This document shows, piece by piece, positions 8,531 through 18,806 of a DNA stretch of 64,000 bases. Numbering within the stretch: position 1 is the stretch's first letter; the number at the start of each line of letters is the position of its first letter. This stretch comes from an uncultured Opitutales bacterium (lineage in GTDB: Bacteria > Verrucomicrobiota > Verrucomicrobiia > Opitutales > Coraliomargaritaceae): NCBI GenBank assembly GCA_937775295.1, contig CALKBZ010000010.1, forward strand, positions 22,483-86,482, in the 5' to 3' direction. Below the pieces are notes generated by a model that worked only from the letters and a program-made list of their open reading frames with translations, made no database searches and had not been told where the DNA came from. A program made the translations under genes and the position numbers.

Positions 8531-11109
8531 TGCGCACAATTATTTTTTGGATACTACCGTTGTTGCTAACTGCTTTTCTACAAGCGCAGAAGATTGAACC
8601 AGATGCGTCTGCGCTTGAAGCTTCGAAAGCAATCGCTGAGGAGATGAAGGCGCCTGTGTTAGAGTCCGTCTCCGTGCCGGTGGCGATGATCAATCAGAGC
8701 TGGTTCACCGATCGAACTGGTCTGGCAGTGATTCATTTCGATGGCGTGGTAGAGGCTCCGGAATCGTTGCCTAACGGAGTGCCTGGAGTGAGCTTTATTG
8801 ATGTCGAAATACGTGAGACGCCCAACTCAGAATTGGGTAAGGCTATGGCAATTGTTAGTTTTGTTCTTCGGGAAACGGGCATTGTGACCTTCCCATCACT
8901 GGAGTTTTCTAGTGATACGAAGCGTTACCAAACTATTCCGCAGCAAATTCTGGTAGGTTCAGCCGTTCGCACAGAGGCAATTGTTGTCACGCTTAGCCCA
9001 GCAAAGCGTCAGGTGTATGTCGGCGAACCGCTGCGTGTGGATTTAACATTGCAATGCGAGTTGGAGGCGGGTCGCTTGCAGGCGCTCAATTATTATCCAA
9101 CGTTCTTTAATGATTCAGCTGTTGAAATTGTGATCCCACGTTCAACAGAACCAGAAAAGCACCAAGTCGGTTTACCGATCGGTGGACGGCGTGTGGTCGC
9201 CAAGCGCACATTGATTAAAGGCTCTCCTGAGGCACTTGGCACTGTGACACTGCCACTTTATCTACGGCTGACAGAGCCGGGGGTCTATACGCTGCCAGCG
9301 ACTCGTTTAGAGTGTGCCTATTTGAAGAAGGGCAGTCGGAACTTTGGTCAATATGCGGCGCATTTTAATAATAGTCTATTTGCTCCAGAGGACTCGGAGT
9401 CGCTCTACGAGCGTTTCTATGTGGAGACCGCACCGATAGAGATTATGGTCTTAGCACTGCCAGAGGAAGGGCGCTCGCCGGATTTTAGCGGACTGTTTGC
9501 GCCCGTGCATGTGGATGTCGCAGTGTCTCCGGACACCGGCAACAAGGTCGGTGCGATCATGCAGGCTGAGTTACAGGTATTTGCCGATGCACCACATGGG
9601 ATGATTGAGCTGCCACGCTTGAGCCGTCAGCGCGGATTGCGTGGGCGCTTTTTGGTGGATGATGATCTAAGTCGTGTTTGGCATCCAGGTGGCACCACCT
9701 TTCGCTGCCGTCTGCGGGCATTGACGACCAACGTCGAAGCGTTTCCGTCTTTGCATATTCAGACGTTTAATCCCACAACTGGTGCGTATGTGATGCTCGT
9801 GACTGAGCCGATTGCATTGAGCGTGGCACCGCAAGATGATGGACAAGATTTTATCGACCTGAATTCGTATAAAGGCGCGGGGGTCACTTTAAGTAATCGG
9901 TCAGAAGGGATCTGGCATAATCGGAAAGCAAATAGAATGAATGATCTAATCAATACTATCGTGGTGTGCTTGGCATCATGGTTCTGGCTGTGGCTGTTAC
10001 TCGGGTTAGCCGGCTTCTTACTCATGCTGCCGATTGTGCGAGAGCGTCGTCGTCGCTCACTGGATGTGAAGTATCGCGCACGCGCTGAGGCGTACGCAGC
10101 ATTCCGAAAATTGGCCGAAAACGATCCTGGTAAGTGGCGAGCATTTTTACACTTCCTTGCCGTGAGCTTTGGCGCAGAAGGCGAGGCGTGGACGGTGCGG
10201 GATTCTAAGGTCGCGTTGCAAGTTATCGGAGTGTCCCCAGAGGACACTGAATCGGTGCTAGCGCTACATCGAGACGCGGATGAAGAGGACTACAGTGTAC
10301 AGCATCCGGAAGCTCAGTTGAGTGCGCTCAATGCTGTGGGTAAGCGTATTCTTGGTTTGCTGGGAAAATACGTCTTAGTGCTATTACTGGGAATGAGCAG
10401 CTTACCACAAACGGCGAAGGCATCGGATTGGTCTGAAGCGGAGCAATTGTTCGAGCAGGCAATGGCTGCACAAGCAGGTAGCGATGCGGCGGCGGCATTG
10501 TATGCGGAATCTGCACTGAAGTTTCAAGCGACAGCCGAGTCTGGTGAACGTCCAGGCATGGCATGGTATAATGCGGGTAACGCATGGTTTCAGACCGGAG
10601 CGCTGGGTCGCTCGATTGCGGCCTATCGTCAGGCACGAATCTTTCGGCCCTTTGATTCAATATTAGCAGAGAATTTAAGCGCGGCACGTGCGCTGGCACT
10701 CAACGATGTGCCCGAACAATCCGCATGGTGGCAGCAGTGGCCTGCGGTTTGGCTGAAGGCGGTATTGCTCGTGCTGATCTTAATCTTCGGGGTCTGCGTG
10801 CTAGGGACACTTCGCTATCGGAGACGGGTTGGTTACATCGCCTGTTTGGCGATGCTGCTGCTTTGTTGTCTGACTGCCGGGCTTTGGCTCGTGTCCGCGC
10901 AACTTTCTGGTCGTCAAGGCGTCGTCATTGTCGATTCCGTGACAGCGCGAAAAGGTCCGAGCTATGTCTATTCTGCAGTTTTTAACGAGCCGCTGCATGA
11001 TGGAGTTGAGTTGACTGTGCAAGAAAATCGCAATGAGTGGGGACTCGTGTCACTCGCTGATGGCCGAGAGTGCTGGGTTCCATTGAGCCAATTACATATA
11101 ATCTACTAA
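8530..11109 (+). CDS. batD: BatD protein fused to BatE-like TPR/SH3 region
   Basis: The 859-residue product starts with a signal peptide (about 1-19), followed by a long beta-sandwich BatD domain (roughly 40-430) and a transmembrane helix (about 475-500) with a basic stop-transfer RERRRR. A second hydrophobic, signal-like segment follows (about 613-630, ending in TAKA). Then come a TPR region including AWYNAGNAWFQTGALGRSI, two more helices (about 740-757 and 767-787) and a C-terminal bacterial SH3-like domain with SVTARKGPS and ECWVPLSQLH. The second half matches the layout of BatE, which is a separate gene in other Bat operons. This is the last gene of the operon; no terminator was recognised after it. 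Confidence 0.85.
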   Translation: MRTIIFWILPLLLTAFLQAQKIEPDASALEASKAIAEEMKAPVLESVSVPVAMINQSWFTDRTGLAVIHFDGVVEAPESLPNGVPGVSFIDVEIRETPNSELGKAMAIVSFVLRETGIVTFPSLEFSSDTKRYQTIPQQILVGSAVRTEAIVVTLSPAKRQVYVGEPLRVDLTLQCELEAGRLQALNYYPTFFNDSAVEIVIPRSTEPEKHQVGLPIGGRRVVAKRTLIKGSPEALGTVTLPLYLRLTEPGVYTLPATRLECAYLKKGSRNFGQYAAHFNNSLFAPEDSESLYERFYVETAPIEIMVLALPEEGRSPDFSGLFAPVHVDVAVSPDTGNKVGAIMQAELQVFADAPHGMIELPRLSRQRGLRGRFLVDDDLSRVWHPGGTTFRCRLRALTTNVEAFPSLHIQTFNPTTGAYVMLVTEPIALSVAPQDDGQDFIDLNSYKGAGVTLSNRSEGIWHNRKANRMNDLINTIVVCLASWFWLWLLLGLAGFLLMLPIVRERRRRSLDVKYRARAEAYAAFRKLAENDPGKWRAFLHFLAVSFGAEGEAWTVRDSKVALQVIGVSPEDTESVLALHRDADEEDYSVQHPEAQLSALNAVGKRILGLLGKYVLVLLLGMSSLPQTAKASDWSEAEQLFEQAMAAQAGSDAAAALYAESALKFQATAESGERPGMAWYNAGNAWFQTGALGRSIAAYRQARIFRPFDSILAENLSAARALALNDVPEQSAWWQQWPAVWLKAVLLVLILIFGVCVLGTLRYRRRVGYIACLAMLLLCCLTAGLWLVSAQLSGRQGVVIVDSVTARKGPSYVYSAVFNEPLHDGVELTVQENRNEWGLVSLADGRECWVPLSQLHIIY

Positions 11110-11294
11110 ACGTTTGCTTCGGGCGAATCAAGGTGCACTTAGTTTGATTGAATTGACTTTTTCAGTGGGGTAGTTGCAGCAGCTTAATAACAGCTGTGCG
11201 AGCTTTTGCGTGTCTGGCGTGCAGCCACTTGAGCAAATTCGCAGCGTCATATTAAACGCTATTATGGTCGTTCATATGTTGAGCTGACGAAGAT

Positions 11295-11797
11295 ATGTAT
11301 ACTGTCCCGCGTCAACCAATTCAAGAATCAGGTCCAGGCGCAAAGGATGTGCGGATCTATGATTCACAAATTCGAGATGCGGTTATCGTGGGACGAGCGG
11401 ACACGTTCGAACTGCAAGTGAATCTAATCAGTCGTATAAGGTAACGACTTCAGTGCGTGATGATTATCACGGTGTTGCTAAAGAAAATATAGCAGCACCT
11501 AACATAAATTTAATCCTCATCATGGCCGCGGCAATAGTGGGGAAATACTCAGCTGCGGATTGGGAAACTTCCATAGTCGCTTTCAACTCGATGCTAAACG
11601 ACACACTGATTGTCGCCTAGGGAAAGAATGTTGGTGTGTTTTGGCCGTTTAAAGAGAGTGATGAAAGACTCGCAAAGTATAGCGAACCTCAAATTGAGAC
11701 AGATCCGACTGTACCAGAATTGATCTGTAAAAAGGCACGTATTAAAAAGTTGAGGCCGCATTTTTTGCTAGGCAAGAAGCATTCGCTCCCGGCCTAG
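11295..11797 (+). pseudogene. Unrecognised gene remnant
   Basis: The spacer after the Bat operon (11110-11809, about 700 bases) contains a broken coding stretch. From ATG 11295 a frame reads MYTVPRQPIQESGPGAKDVR through about 11435. A shift then leads into a second frame reading VTTSVRDDYHGVAKENIAAP and a hydrophobic stretch NINLILIMAAAIVGKYSAAD. That frame is interrupted by TAG at 11618-11620 and continues with KNVGVFWPFKESDERLAKYS to a TAG at 11795-11797. The long stop-poor frame and the balanced composition suggest a former gene. I do not recognise the family. Nothing else was found between 11110 and 11294. Confidence 0.45.
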
Positions 11798-11809
11798 CCT
11801 CTTAGCCAG

Positions 11810-13213
11810 TTACGCACTGTGAATGGCGTTGCCATCGACAGCAAGCGCGGCCTCTTTGATCGCTTCGCTCACGGTTGGGTGGGCATGAACAGTGCGGGCC
11901 AAGTCTTCGGCGCTGCCGCCATATTCCATGTGAGCAACTGCGGAAGCGATGAGTTCTGAAGCGCCTTTGCCAATGAGTTGAACGCCGAGAATACGATCGG
12001 TCTTTTTGTCAGCGATGACTTTAGCAAAGCCGTCAGTGGCATCAGTCGCGATGGCGCGACCATTACCTGCAAAGTTAAACTTCCCAACTTTGGTTTCGTA
12101 GCCCTGTGCCTTTGCATCGTCAGCTCCGAGGCCGACGCTGGCAATTTCGGGATCGGTGTAGATAACGTTGGGGATCACGTCGTAGTTAACGTGGCCCGCT
12201 TGTCCCGCAATGCACTCAACACAGGCGACAGCTTCTTCCTCGGCCTTGTGTGCCAGCATCGGTCCTGGAATCACGTCGCCAATGGCATAGATGCCAGTTG
12301 CAGAGGTTTGGTAATGCGCGTCGACCAAGATGCGGCTCTTGTCGTCGGTTGTGATGCCGGCCGCCTCGAGGCCAAGGCCATCGGTGAAGGGCTTGCGACC
12401 TACTGCAACGAGTACCTTGTCCACTTCGAACTCGATTACATTACCGGCTTTTTCGGCAATCAATATATGCTTACCCTTGGACTTCTTGATACCGGTGACC
12501 TTAGTCTTAAGGTGGAAATTGAGGCCTTGCTTTTTGAAAAGACGTTCAGCCATTTTAGAAACGTCTTTATCGAAGGTAGCTGCAATGACTGGGAGAAATT
12601 CGATCACGTTGACCTCAGCGCCGAGGCGCGCCCAGATCGAACCGAGTTCAAGGCCGATCGCACCCGCGCCAACCACTGCGAGTTGCTTTGGCACTTTTTC
12701 GAAGGCAATGGCTTCGGTGCTGCTGACGACGGTCTCGCCATCAAATTTAAGGAACGGCAGTTCGATTGAGGCAGAGCCTGTTGCGATGATGATATGCTTG
12801 CCTTTGAGAACAGTGTCTTCGCCAGTGGCTCGCACGCGCACTTTGCTGTCGCCTTCCAAAATACCGAGGCCTTTGAAGACTTTGATCTTGTTGCTCTTCA
12901 TCAAGTGCTGAATGCCGCCGCAAAGTTGAGCGACAGTTTTGTCTTTCTTCGCCATCAACTGCTCGATATTGATCGAGAGGTTGGTCAAATCGATGCCATG
13001 TGCCGCTGCGCCATGGCCAACGAAGTGAAACATCTCGGTCGAGTGTAGTAACGCCTTGCTCGGGATACAGCCGATGTTGAGGCAAGTGCCGCCGAGCGTC
13101 TTGCTTTTCTCGATGAGTGCGGTTTTGAGGCCGAGTTGTGCGCCGCGAATGGCTGCTACGTAGCCGCCAGGACCAGAGCCGATAATGACAAGATCGAAAG
13201 TATTTTCAGACAT
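11810..13213 (-). CDS. lpdA: Dihydrolipoyl dehydrogenase (E3)
   Basis: This 467-residue flavoprotein reoxidises the dihydrolipoyl groups of 2-oxo acid dehydrogenase complexes with NAD+. It has the FAD-binding GSGPGG (12-17), the redox-active disulfide GGTCLNIGC (41-49), the NAD-binding [10 protein letters not shown] (about 180), a second FAD contact AIGDVI, and the C-terminal interface motif HAHPTVSEA containing the catalytic His-Glu pair. Length and motifs are normal. It lies directly downstream of sucB and sucA on the same strand, so it presumably serves the 2-oxoglutarate dehydrogenase complex and probably any other lipoyl complex of the cell. Confidence 0.97.
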   Translation of the reverse strand: MSENTFDLVIIGSGPGGYVAAIRGAQLGLKTALIEKSKTLGGTCLNIGCIPSKALLHSTEMFHFVGHGAAAHGIDLTNLSINIEQLMAKKDKTVAQLCGGIQHLMKSNKIKVFKGLGILEGDSKVRVRATGEDTVLKGKHIIIATGSASIELPFLKFDGETVVSSTEAIAFEKVPKQLAVVGAGAIGLELGSIWARLGAEVNVIEFLPVIAATFDKDVSKMAERLFKKQGLNFHLKTKVTGIKKSKGKHILIAEKAGNVIEFEVDKVLVAVGRKPFTDGLGLEAAGITTDDKSRILVDAHYQTSATGIYAIGDVIPGPMLAHKAEEEAVACVECIAGQAGHVNYDVIPNVIYTDPEIASVGLGADDAKAQGYETKVGKFNFAGNGRAIATDATDGFAKVIADKKTDRILGVQLIGKGASELIASAVAHMEYGGSAEDLARTVHAHPTVSEAIKEAALAVDGNAIHSA

Positions 13214-13235
13214 GATATTTTAAATAGGAAGTTTA

Positions 13236-13300
13236 GCTGTGCCGAATTGGAACGGGTTAAAAGGTATGAAGGTGAGAGGTTCGACTGTGCCGAGTGGGAA
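13236..13300. repeat. Two copies of a short intergenic repeat between sucB and lpdA
   Basis: Copies at 13236-13252 and 13283-13300 share the core CTGTGCCGA followed by a variable GG-rich end (GGAA). A third copy sits in the sucA-sucB spacer (14680-14697). In the best-preserved copy the core forms the small palindrome TCGGCTGTGCCGA. The spacer carries no other recognisable feature. Confidence 0.5.
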
Positions 13301-13389
13301 GGTGGGGATTTTTAAAGCTGCGACTTGTCCTACTTTCACACGTTTCTACTTTTATACATGGTTACTTTTATACTCTGGCCGAGGGGCGG

Positions 13390-14637
<1,248 letters not shown>

Positions 14638-14679
14638 AATATGAGTGAGAAATTTTTAAAGGTTGAAAGTGTGAAGATC

Positions 14680-14697
14680 GGCTGTGCCGAGATGGAA
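14680..14697. repeat. Third copy of the CTGTGCCGA repeat, between sucA and sucB
   Basis: This copy contains TCGGCTGTGCCGA, a 5-base-pair palindrome with a 3-base loop, followed by GATGGAA. It lies in the 70-base spacer between the sucA stop and the sucB start and is related to the two copies at 13236-13300. The surrounding AAGTGTGAAG text also recurs on both sides of the palindrome. Confidence 0.5.
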
Positions 14698-14707
14698 GTG
14701 TGAAGCG

Positions 14708-17443
14708 TTACAGATTAGCGAATGCTTCTTTGACGAGTTTAGCTTGTTCGCGCTTGTGCAGTGCGAGTGAACCGACGGCCGGGCTAGCTGCTTCGGCGCG
14801 ACCTGCGTAACGTGGCATGCACTCAATGGTTTCCATTAATCGTGGGGCGATAAATGTCCAACCACCCATATTTTTTGGCTCTTCTTGGCACCAGACGATG
14901 TCTTTAGCCTTCGGATAGTTGGCATTGATGCGCTTGAGCAGATCAGTGTTGAGTGGGTAGAATTGTTCTAGGCGAACGATTGCGGTGTCCTTGATTTTAT
15001 TGGCTTCCCGATATGCAGAGAGGTCATAGTAAACCTTGCCGGAGCAGAACACGACGCGCTTCGCAGTCTTTTTGGTGACCAGCTCGTCATCGAGAATGGA
15101 CCAAAATTCATTGTCGGTAAAGTTCTCGACCTTCGACACGCAGTCCTTGTGGCGCAGCAGACTCTTAGGAGCCATGATAATCAGTGGCTTCTTAAATTCG
15201 CGTTTCATCTGGCGACGCAAGACGTGAAAATACTGTGCAGGAGTCGTCAGGTTGCAGACCTGAATATTGTTCTCGGCGCAGGCTTGCAGAAAGCGCTCTA
15301 GGCGAGCGGAAGAATGCTCAGGCCCTTGGCCCTCGTATCCATGCGGGAGTAGCATGACGAGTCCGCTCAAGCGTCCCCACTTTGACTCACTGCAGGTTAG
15401 GAACTGATCAATGATGACCTGAGCGCCGTTAACGAAATCGCCAAACTGTGCCTCCCAGATAGAGAGCATTTTTGGATAGTCGAGTGAGTAACCGTAGTCA
15501 AACCCAAGCACTGCGGCCTCAGATAGCGGCGAGTTATGCACACAAAACTGCGCTTGTTCCGATTGCAGATCGAGTAGCGGTACATAGCGCTCTCGCGTTT
15601 CATTATCGTAGAGCACGGAGTGGCGGTGGCTGAACGTACCGCGTTCACTATCTTGGCCACTGAGCCGGACTGGGGTGCCGTCCATTAGCAAGCTGCCAAA
15701 CGCAAGTGCTTCGCCCATGCCCCAATCGATACCGCTGTCGTTCTTGACGGCCTTCAGCTTGGTGTTGAGCTGGCGAATGATTTTCTTGTTAGCGTTGAAG
15801 CCTTCGGGAAACTGCACGAGACGCTCTGCGATGTGCTCAATCTGGGCCTGAGGCACGCGAGTATTGAAGCCCTTAAAGTTGTAAGACGGCTGCTTTTTTG
15901 CGGTCGACTCGGAGAGCAAGTCGCTCTTGAGACTTTCCTCTTTTTTAGCGATTTTGAAGGCCGCTTCGAGGCGCTTATGGTAGTCTGTTTTGATGCTGTT
16001 AATTTCTTCGGCGGTAAATTCTCCAGAAGCGATTAAACGCTCTCCAAACGCACGGCCAATCGGCTGCATGCTGGAGATTTTTTTATAGAGAGTCGGTTGG
16101 GTGAAGGCAGGTTCGTCAGATTCATTATGGCCGTGCTTACGCCAACAATACATGTCGATCACCACATCACTGCCAAAAGTTTGGCGGTAGTCAAAGGCCG
16201 CTTCAATCGCTGCGATAGTCGCGAGTGGGTCGTTGCCGTTGACGTGAAAAATCGGTGCATCCACCATCTTGGCTACATCTGTACAGTAGCGACTGGAGCG
16301 TGCTTCATCGGGTCCGGTGGTGAATCCGATCTGGTTATTTATCACAATATGAATCGTACCGCCGGTGCGGTAGCCCGGTAGTTGTGAGAAGTCGAAGACT
16401 TCGGCAACAATGCCTTGGCCCGCGATGGCCGCATCGCCATGAATCAGCAAGGGCAGTACACGCTTGCGCTCAAGGTCGCCGATGATGCGCTGACGAGCGC
16501 GGGCTTTACCTTCGACCACTGGATTGACGGCTTCCAGGTGACTGGGGTTGGCCGCTAGGCGAATATCGACAGCATGTCCTTCGCTGGTCTTACGGTTGGT
16601 TTCAAAGCCGAGGTGATACTTCACGTCGCCATCGCCATAAATCGTGTCCGGTATATACTTTTCTGAGAATTCGCGAAAGATGTATTCGAGAGATTTGCCA
16701 AGAAAGTTGGCCAAGACATTGAGGCGACCACGGTGCGCCATTCCCATCACGACTTCATCCACTTTATTTTTTCCGCAGCGCTCTAGGATGCTTTCTAAGC
16801 ATGCAATGAGTGTTTCGCCGCCTTCAAGCGAAAAGCGCTTTTGGCCCACGTAACGTGTCTGCAGGAAGTTTTCAAAGTCCTCGGCCTGCATGATGGTACG
16901 AAGAATTCGGTGCTTCTCAGGCTTGGTAAAATGAGGGACGAAGCACTCCGGTTCGATGCGTGCCTGTAGCCATCGTCGGCGCGGGGTTTCTTGGATGTGA
17001 ATATACTCGAAGCCGACGGTATGGCAGTATGTTTTTTGCAGACGCTGCAGCAATTCACCAGCGGCCATCTCGACGCCGCCTAAATAGTTACCGGTATAAA
17101 ACTTAGTATCAAGATCCGACTCTTCCAACCCCAGACGCTCAAGTGTGAGGCGTGGGTTAAATGGCACTTCCTTGGTCAGCGGATTAAACTGGGCGATGGT
17201 ATGACCAATTGAACGGTAGGCGTAGATCGCACCGATGAGGCGCGACTGTTTAATCGCAAAATTGTTCGAGCTCGCATCGCCGGACTGCGCCGCGGCAGGA
17301 GGGCGGTTACTCTGCGCAAGTTCGAAGCCTTCGAAGAAGGCGTACCATTCGGCGCTGAGCAAGTCTGGGCTGGATTGCCAAGTCTCGTAGTTTTGGTCGA
17401 TCAAATCTGCGTTCCAACGACTGGCGATTGTAGAGTGCTTCAT
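14708..17443 (-). CDS. sucA: 2-oxoglutarate dehydrogenase E1 component
   Basis: This 911-residue thiamine-diphosphate enzyme decarboxylates 2-oxoglutarate and succinylates the E2 lipoyl group. The N-terminus ([20 protein letters not shown]) is the short conserved segment of OdhA/SucA that binds E2. Family blocks seen in order are [78 protein letters not shown] text (read as [14 protein letters not shown]), and the C-terminal [15 protein letters not shown] and [20 protein letters not shown]. Length is typical for bacterial SucA. It is the first gene of the sucA-sucB-lpdA operon; its promoter should lie in the divergent spacer 17444-17656. Confidence 0.97.
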   Translation of the reverse strand: MKHSTIASRWNADLIDQNYETWQSSPDLLSAEWYAFFEGFELAQSNRPPAAAQSGDASSNNFAIKQSRLIGAIYAYRSIGHTIAQFNPLTKEVPFNPRLTLERLGLEESDLDTKFYTGNYLGGVEMAAGELLQRLQKTYCHTVGFEYIHIQETPRRRWLQARIEPECFVPHFTKPEKHRILRTIMQAEDFENFLQTRYVGQKRFSLEGGETLIACLESILERCGKNKVDEVVMGMAHRGRLNVLANFLGKSLEYIFREFSEKYIPDTIYGDGDVKYHLGFETNRKTSEGHAVDIRLAANPSHLEAVNPVVEGKARARQRIIGDLERKRVLPLLIHGDAAIAGQGIVAEVFDFSQLPGYRTGGTIHIVINNQIGFTTGPDEARSSRYCTDVAKMVDAPIFHVNGNDPLATIAAIEAAFDYRQTFGSDVVIDMYCWRKHGHNESDEPAFTQPTLYKKISSMQPIGRAFGERLIASGEFTAEEINSIKTDYHKRLEAAFKIAKKEESLKSDLLSESTAKKQPSYNFKGFNTRVPQAQIEHIAERLVQFPEGFNANKKIIRQLNTKLKAVKNDSGIDWGMGEALAFGSLLMDGTPVRLSGQDSERGTFSHRHSVLYDNETRERYVPLLDLQSEQAQFCVHNSPLSEAAVLGFDYGYSLDYPKMLSIWEAQFGDFVNGAQVIIDQFLTCSESKWGRLSGLVMLLPHGYEGQGPEHSSARLERFLQACAENNIQVCNLTTPAQYFHVLRRQMKREFKKPLIIMAPKSLLRHKDCVSKVENFTDNEFWSILDDELVTKKTAKRVVFCSGKVYYDLSAYREANKIKDTAIVRLEQFYPLNTDLLKRINANYPKAKDIVWCQEEPKNMGGWTFIAPRLMETIECMPRYAGRAEAASPAVGSLALHKREQAKLVKEAFANL

Positions 17444-17552
17444 GGCTTTGGTATAGGGGATTAGTTTCCAACAAGGTAGGATTTAAGCATTAGCGACACA
17501 AATTTTAAAAGCATATAACCGTCGTTATTCGCTCAGCTAATACTGAAATAAC

Positions 17553-17590
17553 TTGATGTCCATGTTTTATGTCTTGATGTCAAGTATAAT
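17553..17590 (+). promoter_or_regulatory. Candidate promoter with paired TTGATGTC direct repeats
   Basis: A perfect TATAAT (17585-17590) lies upstream of the plus-strand small-protein/SUI1 pair. Two identical TTGATGTC octamers (17553-17560 and 17574-17581) lie 21 bases apart, just ahead of it. Two-turn spacing of direct repeats is a common layout for activator or repressor binding. The first TTGATG is too far (26 bases) to be a normal -35, so the repeats are better read as operator sites; no strong -35 is seen at 17 bases. Confidence 0.4.
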
Positions 17591-17656
17591 GGCCGAAGTT
17601 GAGTCGGTTTCGTTATGGGCTTGCGCCTGAGGCGCGAGGTTAATGAGACTGTTGGA

Positions 17657-17869
17657 ATGGATCAAAATCAGCTAAAATTGGATTTAGAATATATCACGCT
17701 AGCGCGTGATTTACCAGAGGGAGATTCCCTGCGGACTGTGCTCGCTCGGCTTGATGACTTCGCAAAAACACCTGATTTACATGATCGACTGGAACACTAT
17801 TTGACCAAACGCAGCTATGCCAAAGCCTTGCTCTGGCTCGAAAATCCCGATAGCCCACATCACCCATGA
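17657..17869 (+). CDS. Small conserved-looking protein of unknown function upstream of SUI1 factor
   Basis: The open frame begins at 17615, but the ATG at 17657 gives a 70-residue protein (MDQNQLKLDLEYITLARDLP...) without the arginine-rich lead, and I prefer it. The sequence is mostly helical and charged, with LPEGDSLRTVLARLDDF and LEHYLTKRSYAKALLWLE. No domain is recognised. Its stop overlaps the start of the SUI1 gene by four bases (ATGA at 17866), so the two are co-translated; a role linked to translation would be a guess from context only. Confidence 0.65.
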   Translation: MDQNQLKLDLEYITLARDLPEGDSLRTVLARLDDFAKTPDLHDRLEHYLTKRSYAKALLWLENPDSPHHP

Positions 17870-18264
17870 GTAAACGCTCCAAAAGTAAAATCTCGACCGA
17901 CGGTGCGGACCAAGCCTTCGTTAGCAACCCATTCGGAGCACTCAATACTGGTGGACTGCCGAGCGGACCGAAACCTGAACAGATGCGCCCGAAGGTTGTA
18001 GAGAAGAAGATGAAGTCCAAGGGACGCGTCGAAGTGCGCCGCGAAAAAGCAGGTCGTGGCGGCAAGACGGTGACCACGCTGCGCGAATTTCCGAGCTGCA
18101 TCCCGCTCAAAGAACTAGAGGCGATGACCTTTAACTTCAAAAAGATCTGTGCCTGTGGCGGTGCTCTCAAGGGCCGCGCCATCGAATTACAAGGTGATGT
18201 CTGCGACCGGGTAATGGCCGAACTCGAAAAGCTCGGCTACAAACCAGTGCGCGCGGGTGGATGA
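17866..18264 (+). CDS. SUI1/eIF1-family translation factor (YciH-like)
   Basis: The 132-residue protein has a basic, low-complexity N-terminal half (to about residue 60). The C-terminal SUI1 domain begins at KAGRGGKTVTTLREF, continues through KKICACGGALKG and ends with the family closing block VMAELEKLGYKPVRAGG. Bacterial SUI1 proteins resemble eukaryotic eIF1 and can affect start-site fidelity. The CACGG motif and the GRGGKTVT loop are the strongest family marks. It overlaps the preceding small gene by ATGA. The long N-terminal extension is somewhat larger than in YciH. Confidence 0.88.
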   Translation: MSKRSKSKISTDGADQAFVSNPFGALNTGGLPSGPKPEQMRPKVVEKKMKSKGRVEVRREKAGRGGKTVTTLREFPSCIPLKELEAMTFNFKKICACGGALKGRAIELQGDVCDRVMAELEKLGYKPVRAGG

Positions 18265-18535
18265 CCGCACTCGTATTTTTAAGTAGTGCGCTCAGCGTGT
18301 ATCAGATTCGAAAAAAAAAGAGATTTATAATAAATGGTTCTGTTTGCTCTGCTGCCACTGTGGCCGTTTGGCGCGGTGAATTCTAAACGCGAGTATTGTC
18401 CCAACAAACCCAGCGATCTCGATGGAGGATGAGCATGTTGGTTTTCTGATAATGGGGAGTTTTCTTAGTGCGCGATTTCACGAATCCATTTTCTAATGTA
18501 ATAATAGATGCGGTAATGACTTCCCGCATTTTACA

Positions 18536-18745
18536 ATGAAAAATAATAAATCAAATCGTATCTATGACTTTTACAGGGTCGTTATAGTTGATGTGAAATA
18601 TCCTAATGTCAGTGATTTCGATGCCATTGAACGTAAGATCGAGGCCGATGATGAGTTCGGCTTAATGAAAATTTTACTATCCAAGGTCGCTACCGCTCGC
18701 AGTCACATGCTTGATCGTCTAAATAAAGCGATGGGGAATGATTAG
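18536..18745 (+). CDS. Small hypothetical protein
   Basis: The frame runs from ATG at 18536 to TAG at 18745 and encodes 69 residues (MKNNKSNRIYDFYRVVIVDV...) rich in Lys, Asp and Glu, ending in DRLNKAMGND. There is no recognisable domain and no strong ribosome-binding site. It is kept because the frame does not overlap any other gene, composition is protein-like, and a terminator-like hairpin follows at 18773. The 270 bases before it (18265-18535) show no other gene. Confidence 0.45.
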   Translation: MKNNKSNRIYDFYRVVIVDVKYPNVSDFDAIERKIEADDEFGLMKILLSKVATARSHMLDRLNKAMGND

Positions 18746-18772
18746 TCCTGCGAGCAAGGGACTTACTGTAAC

Positions 18773-18803
18773 AAGGCGGGGTGATGAGGTGCTTCGCCTT
18801 TTT
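18773..18803 (+). terminator. Weak terminator-like hairpin
   Basis: AAGGCG (18773-18778) pairs with CGCCTT (18795-18800) around a 16-base loop and runs into TTT. It lies between the plus-strand small gene and the convergent flavoprotein gene. The stem is short, so this is tentative. Confidence 0.3.
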
Positions 18804-18806
18804 CGC

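Noticed and set aside
11978..12769. 263-residue plus-strand frame
   Set aside because: Antisense to lpdA; composition and lack of motifs mark it as a shadow.
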